This document shows positions 1-6,620 of a stretch of DNA of 8,291 bases, piece by piece. Origin of the DNA: Akkermansiaceae bacterium. Lineage in GTDB: Bacteria; Verrucomicrobiota; Verrucomicrobiia; Verrucomicrobiales; Akkermansiaceae. The notes below the pieces were generated by a model. That model did no database searches, was not told the origin of the DNA, and saw nothing but the letters and a program-made list of their open reading frames with translations. The position numbers were made by a program, and so were the translations under genes. The stretch lies in NCBI GenBank assembly GCA_028293225.1, contig JAQGPE010000024.1, positions 1 through 8,291 of the forward strand. The letters are read 5' to 3'. Positions within the stretch are counted from its first letter, which is position 1. Each line of letters opens with the position of its first letter.

Positions 1-239
1 GTCGTGCGGGCCAATGAGTCGTTCGCATTCGCGCGCGCCTGGTTCGTCGCCGCCGGAGGAGCCTGGCCGGCCCCGCTTCCTCCCGCGGCTGCGGGCGCCG
101 CACCAGCCGGTGCGCCTCCGCGCAGGATGTCCGCATCCAACTGAGCCGGCGGCAGGATCAGGGCAACGCCCAAGGCCATGCGAAACGCCGTACGCATCAG
201 GGAACCGCGCACCGAATCCGAAGGAAGAACCGAGCTCAT
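1..239 (-). CDS. N-terminus of a large exported protein, probably TpsA / filamentous haemagglutinin family (truncated by window edge)
   Basis: From an ATG at 239 the frame is open to the window edge (79 full codons). A signal sequence is visible: basic RTAFR, then a hydrophobic core MALGVALILPPAQLDA (21-36). The mature part starts near ADILRGGAPAG and continues with an Ala/Gly/Pro-rich low-complexity stretch (43-64), then NQARANANDSLART. From memory, this pattern (ADILRGG, a low-complexity linker, then ARANA..LART) matches the start of filamentous-haemagglutinin-family exoproteins of Verrucomicrobiota. The TPS domain itself would lie beyond the edge. The TpsB-like gene in the same operon supports the call. 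Met15 (197) and Met21 (179) are alternative starts; Met15 gives the most conventional signal peptide. The gene starts 32 nt after the parvulin stop, with no Shine-Dalgarno. If the family call is wrong, it is still an exported protein. Confidence 0.7.
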   Translation of the reverse strand, partial: MSSVLPSDSVRGSLMRTAFRMALGVALILPPAQLDADILRGGAPAGAAPAAAGGSGAGQAPPAATNQARANANDSLART

Positions 240-271
240 GAAGACAGAATGGAAATAGACGAAAAACGGCC

Positions 272-1147
272 TCAGGGCTTGCCCAGAAGCTTGGCGATCT
301 CGATCTCGTTGATCGCGAGAGGATGGGCTTTCAGGAGCTCGGCAAGATAGGCCTGACGGTTCTGCTGGGCTTTCTCAACCCGAAGTTGCTTGGCCAATTG
401 CTCCCGCACCTGATCAAGCGAAGGCGTGTAGGCATCCTTGGACTCCAGCACCTTCAGGATGTGCCAGCCGTCGTTGAGTTTCACCGGCTCAGAAATAGAA
501 TTGGCCGCCAGTTTCGGCAGCAGCTCGCGGATTTCCGGCTGGATCTGCGACTCCGCCACCCAGCCGATTTCGCCACCACGTGCCTTGCTCGCAGCGTCGT
601 CGCTCTGAGCTGTGGCGGTCGCAGCGAAATCCGAGCCCTTTTCCTTCAGCTTCTTCGAAATGCCGTCCGCCTTGGCTTTGGCTTTCTCCGCTGCGGCCTT
701 GTCGGCATCTTTCGGAACCGCGACGAAAACCTGGGCCAGCCGCACCGACTTCGGTGCCAGCAGCGACGGCTTCGCCACCTCATAGGCCGCCTGGAGTTCG
801 CTGTCCGAGGGATACTCGGGAGCCACCTTGGTGTTCGACTCCAGGTAGCTCTCGGTCAGCACCGATTCACGGGCCCGCACCAGCTTCGAAATCACTCTGG
901 GATCCAGGTCCCATTTTTACGCCAGAGCTTCCTGGAGCACCAGCCGCTGGATCAGCAGCGCCCGCACGTATTGAGCCAGGGCGGCCGGATCTTTCGAAAC
1001 CGGAGCATTCGATGACGACTCCAAACCCGCGAGCGCTTCGCGGATCTCGTCGGTCTTGATCTCGATGTCGCCGATCTTGCCAAGAGTCTCGCCGGGTGCG
1101 GCGTGGAGGGTGCCGGCGGCGGCCAGTAACAGGATGATTCGTTTCAT
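272..1147 (-). pseudogene. parvulin-type peptidyl-prolyl isomerase (PpiC/SurA-like), interrupted by an in-frame TAA
   Basis: Read through the stop, this frame encodes a 291-position periplasmic foldase. It has a signal peptide (MKRIILLLAAAGTLHA), a SurA-like helical N-terminal part (about 20-130) and a parvulin domain (about 134-236). The parvulin domain shows VRLAQVFVAVP, ARGGEIGWV and NDGWHILKV, and a charged helical tail follows. Codon 77 is TAA (919-917). The frame is identical on both sides: QEALA is followed by the stop and then KWDLDPRV, and the next possible start is a GTG at 895 without a ribosome site. As annotated pieces the gene would be a 76-residue exported stub (1147-917) and a 207-residue signal-less parvulin (895-272). 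Exactly one base change (TAA for AAA) would restore it, and no other stop or frameshift is visible. It is either a recent nonsense mutation, a read-through codon or a base error. The gene starts 5 nt after the coiled-coil gene. The role inferred from context is folding of the exoprotein or porin in the periplasm. Confidence 0.85.
917..919 (-). other. premature in-frame TAA stop in the parvulin gene
   Basis: The coding-strand context is GCG-TAA-AAA-TGG. The upstream residues end in a helix (LIQRLVLQEALA) that is unfinished, and the downstream residues KWDLDPRVISKLVRARESVL continue it in the same frame. TAA is also the normal stop of exbD in this window and TGA ends the other genes, so general reassignment of TAA is unlikely. 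Confidence 0.9.
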
Positions 1148-1152
1148 GGGGA

Positions 1153-1800
1153 TCAAGGTTTGGCCGCAGGCGCGCTGAGCCGGTTGTCGAGGATGTGGTT
1201 CTTGTAGCCCTGCACCAGGTTCTCGACCTGGACGCGGGAAGTGCCGATGAAGGGCTCCTTCGCCGCGAGGCTTTTCCCGAGCGAGAAGTTCTCGTAGCGG
1301 GTGAGGATTTCGTTCGAGAGATTGAAGAGCGCGAGGTTCTTGCGTTCGCGATCCGCGATGGTTCGCTTCAGGACGATCACCTCGTCGGCGAGCTTGGCGC
1401 GTTCGCCATCGGTATTGCGGGCCGCGAGGGTGAGGGCCTCATAGCCCGCCTTCCACTTGTCGATCGCGGCGATGTAGTCGGCAAGGCGTTTTTCGCGATC
1501 CGCCAGCTTGTTGTTCAGGCCTGAAATCGACTTCTCGGCGTTGACCTTGTCGTCGTTGCTCTGCTTCGCCAGTTGCTGATTGCGTTGCTCCAGCTCAGTG
1601 ACCTTGGCCTGCAGGGCTTTCGCTTTCTCGTCGGCGGCGATCGCATCGGACTGAGCCTTCGCCGTCTCGCCCTGCGCGGCGCGGAGTTGAAGTATGGTGT
1701 TCTTCAAGGCCTCGCGCAGCCGGGCGTCGGGCGCCTCCTCGGCAGCTCCCAGCGGAGTCAGCAGCAGCAAGGGAAGCAGGTATCGGGAAAGGGATTTCAT
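1153..1800 (-). CDS. secreted coiled-coil protein, function unknown
   Basis: This 215-residue protein has a clear signal peptide (MKSLSRYLLPLLLLTPLGAA, cleavage near residue 20). A long heptad-rich helical region follows, about 25-156, rich in Ala, Lys, Glu and Gln. The C-terminal block at about 157-207 is not simple coiled coil: it contains LFNLSNEILTRYENFSLG and AAKEPFIGTSRVQVENLVQ. From memory, similar C-terminal blocks occur in small periplasmic proteins encoded beside putative porins in other Gram-negative bacteria, but I cannot search for them here. It probably acts in the periplasm as a spacer or partner of the porin or TonB parts. The ATG lies 2 nt after the porin stop, with no Shine-Dalgarno. 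The frame is open far upstream into the porin gene, but that region is clearly porin-coding. The stop TGA is 5 nt before the next ATG. Confidence 0.8.
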   Translation of the reverse strand: MKSLSRYLLPLLLLTPLGAAEEAPDARLREALKNTILQLRAAQGETAKAQSDAIAADEKAKALQAKVTELEQRNQQLAKQSNDDKVNAEKSISGLNNKLADREKRLADYIAAIDKWKAGYEALTLAARNTDGERAKLADEVIVLKRTIADRERKNLALFNLSNEILTRYENFSLGKSLAAKEPFIGTSRVQVENLVQGYKNHILDNRLSAPAAKP

Positions 1801-1802
1801 GA

Positions 1803-3602
1803 TCAGAACTTCGCGTTGATGTCGAACTGCAGGGTGTCGGTGCCGAGCGGCGGGCCGGAGACTTCGTCGGAGCTCATCCACTTCAGGCCGATGCGGACAT
1901 TGGGCGAAAGGGCCATGGCGCCACCGAGCGTGAAACCCTGGACGTTGGTGCCGCCGCCGCCGAAATCGGAATCCGTGAAGCCATCGACGACCGCGTCTGA
2001 TTCCACGTAACGATAGCCGATATTGGCGACCCAGTCGCCGCGTTTCTCCATGGCGGTCCGGCCGAACTGAAAGGTGATGTTCCAGGCCGTGTCGCCTCCG
2101 TCGAAGGTGCCGGTTCCGGTGCCCACGCGGTTGTTGACCGCGACCGCGCCGATGTCTCCGGAGTCGAAGGCGATGTTCTTCGAATATTCTCCGATCAGAG
2201 CGAACTTGATCGGATCGTAGGCGGTGTAGTCGAGGCGACCCGTTGCGGTGAGAATGCGGAACTGCGAAGCCAGGCCGTAATACTGATACTGGTAGAGCGT
2301 GCCATTGCCGTTGGCGGCCGTCGGCACGATGTCGCGAAGCGCCCGGTAGGTGTTGCCGCGCTGGGCGAAGGAAGGCCGGCTGGCGTCGGTGTTTCCCGCA
2401 TCGTTCGGCCCCAGCGGAGTGAAGGGCGAGGACAGCTCCCCCGCGATGTTCTCGAAGTCGTAGTAGGCCAAGCCGAATTTCGCGGTGAGGTCCTTGTCGA
2501 TCTTCCACTCGATCCCGGCCTGCGCTCCGAGCAGCCACTTGTCCTGACTGTCGAATTTGGAAGGCTGATTGGAGGCGAAGTTGAAATCGGTGTTGTAGAC
2601 CGGGAAGAAGCCGCCGGCGAAGAAAGTGGAAACCTTCTCGTTGAGCTTGAAATGGCCCTTGGCGGCGAGACCATCGAAGCCCAGATCGTCATCCCACATG
2701 ACCTCGGTGGAGAAGAACGGGTTGTCGAAGCGGCCCACCAGCACTGACAGATCGTCCTCCTTGCCCTCCAGGAAATTGTAGGCCAGGAACGCGCGATCGA
2801 GCCAGATCGCATACTTCGAGAAGTCACCGCCCGAGCCGCCCAGGGACTGGTTCGGAGAAACGGGCGAATTGCTGTCTCCGGTGGCAACTCTCAAGCCGCC
2901 GGTGAAGCCATCACCGAGCAGAATGTCGGCTCCGAAACGGACGCGGATCCGCGCGCGATTGCGGTCGCGGTCGACATTGTACTGCGGCGAGAACTGCGTG
3001 CCGGCGGTGTCGAAGGGCGCGCCGGTATTGATCGCGTTGAAGTTCGGAAAAGAACCGGTGTTGTCGTTTCCGCCAGCGAAGAAGATGCCCTCATAGCGGC
3101 CGCGGAAATCACCGAAGGGACGAATGCGCGAAGTCCACTCTGGCGAAGTGGACTGATTCTTCTGAATCTCCGCGTTGTGCGCCATCAGTTCCTGCTTGAT
3201 CTCGTCGCGGATGCCATTGCGAACCGTCTGCGGCACATAGGTGACTCGGACATCGCCATCGGCGACAGGCGGAGCCACCGCCTGATCGGCTTGAGCTTTC
3301 GCCGTGCGGGCTTCCGTCTCGGCCTGCTCGATCAATGCCAGCCCCTCTTCCTGAGTGAGGTTGCCCTTCTTCACCAGCAGGGCGACCAGATTGACCGCCA
3401 TGTTCTGCGATGGCGGCGCCGGACGTGGTTGCGGCTGGGGTGCAGGTGCGGCCGAAGAAGGATCGAGCATTTCCCCCAAAGTCGGAGGACTTGGAGGCAA
3501 TGGAGCGGAAGGCAACTCAGGACTCTCCTGAGAGAAAGCCGTCAGCGAGCTCCCGATGAGGGAGCCGACGATGACGGCGGAAAGGTGGCGGGAAGCGTGC
3601 AT
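1803..3602 (-). CDS. putative porin (Porin_5-type outer-membrane beta-barrel)
   Basis: The product is 599 residues long from the chosen ATG. A signal peptide covers about 1-24 (ending TAFSQ). A Pro-rich linker follows (about 29-65), then a short helical segment with NLVALLVKKGNLTQEEGLALIEQAE (67-94 region). The motif DGDVRVTYVPQTVRNGIRDE (115-134) and the helix after it are what I recognise as the hallmark of the 'putative porin' family. From about 156 to the end the chain alternates polar and hydrophobic residues with many Asp, Asn, Gly and aromatic residues. It finishes in QFDINAKF with a terminal Phe, as expected for an outer-membrane barrel. The substrate is not evident. The frame is open 49 codons further upstream, but that extension overlaps the end of the tonB gene and lacks a signal peptide. 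The gap to tonB is 28 nt and the next gene starts 2 nt after the stop, so it is translated as part of the same operon. Confidence 0.85.
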   Translation of the reverse strand: MHASRHLSAVIVGSLIGSSLTAFSQESPELPSAPLPPSPPTLGEMLDPSSAAPAPQPQPRPAPPSQNMAVNLVALLVKKGNLTQEEGLALIEQAETEARTAKAQADQAVAPPVADGDVRVTYVPQTVRNGIRDEIKQELMAHNAEIQKNQSTSPEWTSRIRPFGDFRGRYEGIFFAGGNDNTGSFPNFNAINTGAPFDTAGTQFSPQYNVDRDRNRARIRVRFGADILLGDGFTGGLRVATGDSNSPVSPNQSLGGSGGDFSKYAIWLDRAFLAYNFLEGKEDDLSVLVGRFDNPFFSTEVMWDDDLGFDGLAAKGHFKLNEKVSTFFAGGFFPVYNTDFNFASNQPSKFDSQDKWLLGAQAGIEWKIDKDLTAKFGLAYYDFENIAGELSSPFTPLGPNDAGNTDASRPSFAQRGNTYRALRDIVPTAANGNGTLYQYQYYGLASQFRILTATGRLDYTAYDPIKFALIGEYSKNIAFDSGDIGAVAVNNRVGTGTGTFDGGDTAWNITFQFGRTAMEKRGDWVANIGYRYVESDAVVDGFTDSDFGGGGTNVQGFTLGGAMALSPNVRIGLKWMSSDEVSGPPLGTDTLQFDINAKF

Positions 3603-3630
3603 GGTGTGCGTGGCTGGTGGGAGGGAAAAT

Positions 3631-4308
3631 TCAGGGGGTAGGCTTGCGGCCGTTGACGCGGATATGGGCAGGCATGGGCACGCCGGAGACATCGGGAAAC
3701 TGCAGACCCAGTAGATCCTGGCGGAGAGCTTCATCAGCGGCGGAGTCACCGGTGGTGCCTTCGAGCTGGACGCGCGTCAGGCGGCCGCTCTCATCCGCCC
3801 ACACTTTGATTTCGCCGGAGAAGACCGCCCGGCGGGTCTTTTCGTTGCGCTTCAGCGCTCCCAGCAGGGTATTCTGAATACCGACCGTCTGGCGGTCAAA
3901 TTGGCCGGCACGGCGCCCGCCACGGCCGCCTTTGCCGCCACCCCCGTTTCCGCCACCGTGCTTCAGGCCGAAATCATTGGGGCCATCCCCCGCCAATCCC
4001 GTGCCGAGATCGGAAGGCGGCTCGTCGGGGGCAGGGGCCTCATCCGGCGGGGCTTCTTCGACCACCGGCGCCTGCTCGATCATTCTCTTCTCCTCCGGCG
4101 GAGGCGGCGGCTCGGGCCGTGGAGGGGGCGGAGGCAAAGGCGGTGGCGGTGGTGGCAGCTCGATCTTGATGATCTCGGCGGACTTCGTCTTGTTTGCGCC
4201 CGACTCGCTCTTGCAAGAAGACATCAGAGCGCCCGCCAGGACCACAGCGACTGCCGTGCTGCCACCGTGGATCCAGCGCATCGAATTCCCTGCCGCAGAG
4301 TCCTTCAT
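3631..4308 (-). CDS. tonB: TonB-like energy transducer with Pro-rich spacer
   Basis: This 225-residue protein has a short basic N-terminus and a hydrophobic segment (about 11-31) that begins WIHGGSTAVAV. The IHG resembles the helix of E. coli TonB containing His20. A long Pro-rich stretch follows (52-71, then Pro/Glu/Ala-rich to about 99), which would span the periplasm. Next come a Gly-rich, positively charged tract (118-134) and a TonB C-terminal-like domain (about 143-222). That domain contains GEIKVWADESGRLTRVQLEG and a final HIRVNGRKP strand. The expected role is to carry energy from ExbB-ExbD to an outer-membrane client. Cys32 directly after the hydrophobic segment makes a weak lipobox (LMSSC), so lipidation instead of a retained helix is possible. 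The start is the first ATG, 3 nt after the exbD stop; Met10 (4281) is an alternative and would leave a compact N-terminus. No TonB-dependent receptor is encoded in the window. Confidence 0.85.
   Translation of the reverse strand: MKDSAAGNSMRWIHGGSTAVAVVLAGALMSSCKSESGANKTKSAEIIKIELPPPPPPLPPPPPRPEPPPPPEEKRMIEQAPVVEEAPPDEAPAPDEPPSDLGTGLAGDGPNDFGLKHGGGNGGGGKGGRGGRRAGQFDRQTVGIQNTLLGALKRNEKTRRAVFSGEIKVWADESGRLTRVQLEGTTGDSAADEALRQDLLGLQFPDVSGVPMPAHIRVNGRKPTP
3907..3957 (-). repeat. Gly-rich, basic low-complexity tract in tonB
   Basis: Residues 118-134 read GGGNGGGGKGGRGGRRA. It lies between the Pro-rich spacer and the C-terminal domain and probably acts as a flexible hinge. Its positive charge contrasts with the acidic stretch just before it (about 83-113). 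Confidence 0.7.
4096..4155 (-). repeat. polyproline-coding low-complexity tract in tonB
   Basis: Residues 52-71 of the TonB-like protein are almost all proline, broken by Leu, Arg and Glu. At DNA level this gives a run of CCN codons (GGN on the plus strand). Such segments form the extended spacer of TonB proteins. Confidence 0.8.
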
Positions 4309-4311
4309 CGC

Positions 4312-4716
4312 TTATTTGGCGGGTTGGGTTGCCAAGCCGATTTTGTCGATCTGGAGACGCCCCAGGACATCGAGCACGTCCATGATGCCCTGATACTGGG
4401 TCTGCCGGTCGCCCCGCACCACGACCGGGAAATTCGGCTGTGTGGCCTTGTGCTTGGCCAAGCGATCCTCAAGCTCCGCCAGCGTGACCGGAATGGTATT
4501 GAGGGCGATCTTGCCTTCGTTGCTGATGGTGATGGCCTGTAGCTTCGGAGCGCCCAGGTCCGCGGCAGCGCTCTTGCTGGCGCGTGGCAGATCCACCTTC
4601 ACGCCCTTCACCCCGGCGGTGGTCATGATGATGAAAATCAGCAGCAGCACCAGGTAGAGATCCACCATCGGCGTGACGTTGATGTCGTCGAAATTCTTTT
4701 CGTCAGCGGAGGCCAT
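4312..4716 (-). CDS. exbD: ExbD/TolR biopolymer transport protein
   Basis: The 134-residue product has the standard ExbD layout. A short cytoplasmic N-terminus leads to one membrane helix (about 18-36) containing NVTPMVDLYLVLLLIFII, and a periplasmic domain follows (about 40-134). Asp19 in this motif aligns with the single essential membrane Asp of E. coli ExbD (Asp25), which takes part in proton translocation. Length is close to that of E. coli ExbD (141 residues). It works with the ExbB fusion encoded immediately upstream to energise the TonB-like protein immediately downstream. The start is an ATG three bases after the exbB stop, with no Shine-Dalgarno, so translation is probably coupled. 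Stop is TAA, again three bases before the next ATG. ExbD and TolR are hard to separate by sequence alone. The TonB-like neighbour favours ExbD. Confidence 0.93.
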   Translation of the reverse strand: MASADEKNFDDINVTPMVDLYLVLLLIFIIMTTAGVKGVKVDLPRASKSAAADLGAPKLQAITISNEGKIALNTIPVTLAELEDRLAKHKATQPNFPVVVRGDRQTQYQGIMDVLDVLGRLQIDKIGLATQPAK

Positions 4717-4719
4717 GGT

Positions 4720-6603
4720 TCAGGCGGTTTTGTCGTTGGCAGGAGGGGCATAGGGAGACGACTCCCCTGCCGGTGGATAAAACTCGGCCATCTTCGCCAC
4801 GAACTCATCGATGAAGACCTGCATGCCGCTGGTGGTCTCCTTGATCCGGCTGTTGAGGTAGCTGTAGATGAAGAGCGCAGGGATCGCGACGACCAGACCG
4901 GCCACGGTCGCGAGCAGCGCGCTGGCGATGCCCGGAGCGATCGAGTTCACATCCACCTCACCGCTTTTCGCGATGATGGCGAAGGTGATCATGACGCCAA
5001 CCACCGTGCCGAGCAAACCGACATAGGGGCCGCCGGCGATGCTGATAGTGAGGAAGACCAGCCCCTTGGTCAGACGGTGGGTCTCGTGAACCAGGCCGCC
5101 GTCGAGAGCCGCGCGGATCGCCTGGATCGAACGGCCGGAGAGGCCCTTGGTGCGATCCTTATCCCGCAGCAGGCGGTGACGGATTTCCTCCGAACCGATG
5201 TGATAAATGTGATAGAGCGGCGACTTCCGCAGCAGCGCTTGGGAGCTCGCATCCGCCTGGCCGCCGAAGCTGTTGACGCTGGAGGCATCGGCGTGGTCAA
5301 GAGCGGTAAGATCGGAGGAAAGCTGCTTCCACTGGCGCAGGAACTCCCGGCTGCCCTTGGTGATCGAACTCAGGTAGACGAACTTCCGGACCGCGACGGT
5401 CCACCCGACGCCGATCATCACCACGCAGAGGCCGATTGCGATCCAGCCGTCGAACATCATGTTCTTCGCGATGTCGCCGAAGAGCATCACATGCTCCATG
5501 ACTTTGCTGTGACCCGCCGGGCCACCGGCCGAGCTTTCCACTTCACCCAGCGCCACCGCTTTCTGGGCCGCGGGAGTGGTGCCCTGGGTTACCGCTGCGA
5601 GTTTGATCCAGGACGGAGTCCGGGCTTCCTTTGAAATGACGAGCTCATCGATCTCGCCGACAAACCGGGAGGCTGCCGCGGAGGGAGCATCCGGGCCGAG
5701 TCCGGCGAGAAACAGCGATCCTCTGAACGCCGGCACGGCACCATCCAGTTTTCCCACCGGCTCGCCATTCACGTAGAGGGAAAGCCCATCCGCCCCACCG
5801 GTCACAGCGATGTGGCTCCAAGATCCGGCAGCGACCGGCTGACCCACCGGACTCCGGCGCGTCGCTCCGGCGCTGGTGATCTCGACCACCGGCACGCCCT
5901 GATCGAGCACGATGCGAAAAGAGTCTCCACCCTCGCTGCGACTGAAAACGACCGCCTGCGGTTGGAGCGATGCCGGCTTCAGCCAAGCCGACCAAGTGAA
6001 AGGTCCCGACCACTCCAGCGAGGGAGAAGCGGCGATCACCACCGGCTGACCGCCGAGCAAATGAGCGCCACTGCCGATGATCGCCCCTTCCGAGGAGGTC
6101 AGCGTGTCGCTGGCGGTGTTCGCATTGGCGCTCGCATCCGCAGGGCTGCCGCCCCGGTCGGAGAAATGGTAGACCAGCGACGCATCGTAGACATCGGCAG
6201 GCTTTCCTGCTGGAACGGACGAAGGACTAGGGTTGCCGTAGTAGACCTCCAGCGTGGTCTTTCCGCCCGCGGCGAGGTGAGGCACTTTCACCCAAACAAA
6301 AGCCTCATTGATCAAACTGTCGTATTTCTCGATATGGTAAGGCAGGGTTTTTCCCTCCGCGTTGATGAACCGTAAATCGCTGCCGTCAGGGTTCGCGGCG
6401 GGGAATTGGAAGTTGCCTTCGTAAAGCCGGACCAGAACCGCGGAACCATCGACGTCCTGGGCCAGATTGGCGCCGTCGCTGCCGGCATCGACAGTGATCT
6501 TCTGGCGCTGCGTCCAGTCCTTGTTCCACCAGTCACCCGCCAGCGACGGTGCCGCCGTGAGCAAAAGCGAGCTGGAGAGGTAAGCGAGAAATCGCGAGGT
6601 CAT
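4720..6603 (-). CDS. exbB: DUF2341-LamG-like-MotA/TolQ/ExbB fusion, proton channel of the TonB system
   Basis: This is a 627-residue inner-membrane protein. It has a signal peptide (about 1-22), then a DUF2341-type domain starting at DWWNKDWTQRQKITVDA (about 24-122). A concanavalin/LamG-like beta-sandwich follows (about 140-327), with the typical FTWSAWLKP and SWSHIAVTGGADGLSLYVNG strands. The C-terminal ExbB/TolQ channel spans about 365-610. Its membrane helices are near 387-406, 518-545 and 557-581, carrying GLLGTVVGVMITF and LLATVAGLVVAIPALFIYSY. ExbB family members are usually about 240 residues, so roughly 360 residues are an added extracytoplasmic part. This is topologically sensible because the ExbB N-terminus faces the periplasm. 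With ExbD it should form the proton-driven motor that energises TonB. The conserved Glu of E. coli ExbB TM3 (Glu176) appears here as Ser561. The start is an ATG 17 nt after the TpsB stop, with no Shine-Dalgarno. Stop TGA is followed 3 nt later by exbD in the same frame. Family assignment is firm; the ligand of the beta-sandwich is unknown. Confidence 0.9.
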   Translation of the reverse strand: MTSRFLAYLSSSLLLTAAPSLAGDWWNKDWTQRQKITVDAGSDGANLAQDVDGSAVLVRLYEGNFQFPAANPDGSDLRFINAEGKTLPYHIEKYDSLINEAFVWVKVPHLAAGGKTTLEVYYGNPSPSSVPAGKPADVYDASLVYHFSDRGGSPADASANANTASDTLTSSEGAIIGSGAHLLGGQPVVIAASPSLEWSGPFTWSAWLKPASLQPQAVVFSRSEGGDSFRIVLDQGVPVVEITSAGATRRSPVGQPVAAGSWSHIAVTGGADGLSLYVNGEPVGKLDGAVPAFRGSLFLAGLGPDAPSAAASRFVGEIDELVISKEARTPSWIKLAAVTQGTTPAAQKAVALGEVESSAGGPAGHSKVMEHVMLFGDIAKNMMFDGWIAIGLCVVMIGVGWTVAVRKFVYLSSITKGSREFLRQWKQLSSDLTALDHADASSVNSFGGQADASSQALLRKSPLYHIYHIGSEEIRHRLLRDKDRTKGLSGRSIQAIRAALDGGLVHETHRLTKGLVFLTISIAGGPYVGLLGTVVGVMITFAIIAKSGEVDVNSIAPGIASALLATVAGLVVAIPALFIYSYLNSRIKETTSGMQVFIDEFVAKMAEFYPPAGESSPYAPPANDKTA

Positions 6604-6620
6604 GAGGGGAAGTAGGGGCG

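Noticed and set aside
14..241. Forward-strand ORF of 75 codons at the left edge
   Set aside because: It is antisense to a minus-strand frame with a clear signal peptide, and its Pro/Arg-rich product is typical of a GC-rich shadow frame.
272..895. Treating the 207-codon parvulin fragment as an independent intact gene starting at GTG 895
   Set aside because: It would lack a signal peptide and a ribosome site, and the missing N-terminal part is present in the same frame just upstream of the TAA.
896..919. A frameshift or indel at the A-run as the cause of the split parvulin gene
   Set aside because: The frame before and after the stop is the same, so a substitution explains it; an indel would shift the frame.
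323..1059. Long overlapping forward-strand ORFs opposite the parvulin gene
   Set aside because: The products are Arg/Leu- or Pro/Ser-rich and lack domains, while the minus strand carries recognisable parvulin sequence.
1801..2538. Upstream extension of the coiled-coil frame to 2538, giving a 461-codon ORF
   Set aside because: The extension is Arg/His-rich and lies over the well-supported porin barrel. The ATG at 1800 gives a perfect signal peptide 2 nt after the porin stop.
2195..2887. Minus-strand 230-codon ORF inside the porin gene
   Set aside because: Its product is Ser/Arg/Thr-rich and low in complexity, a shadow of the porin frame.
3603..3630. Terminator or promoter in the 28-nt gap between tonB and the porin gene
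   Set aside because: No inverted repeat with a T-run and no convincing -10/-35 pair fits in this short spacer.
3603..3749. Porin start at 3749 with a 49-residue extension
   Set aside because: It overlaps the TonB C-terminal domain coding region and would bury the signal peptide that begins at the ATG at 3602.
3901..4542. Forward-strand ORFs opposite tonB and exbD
   Set aside because: They arise from the GGN/CCN-rich Pro and Gly tracts and show no domain; ExbD and TonB are clear on the other strand.
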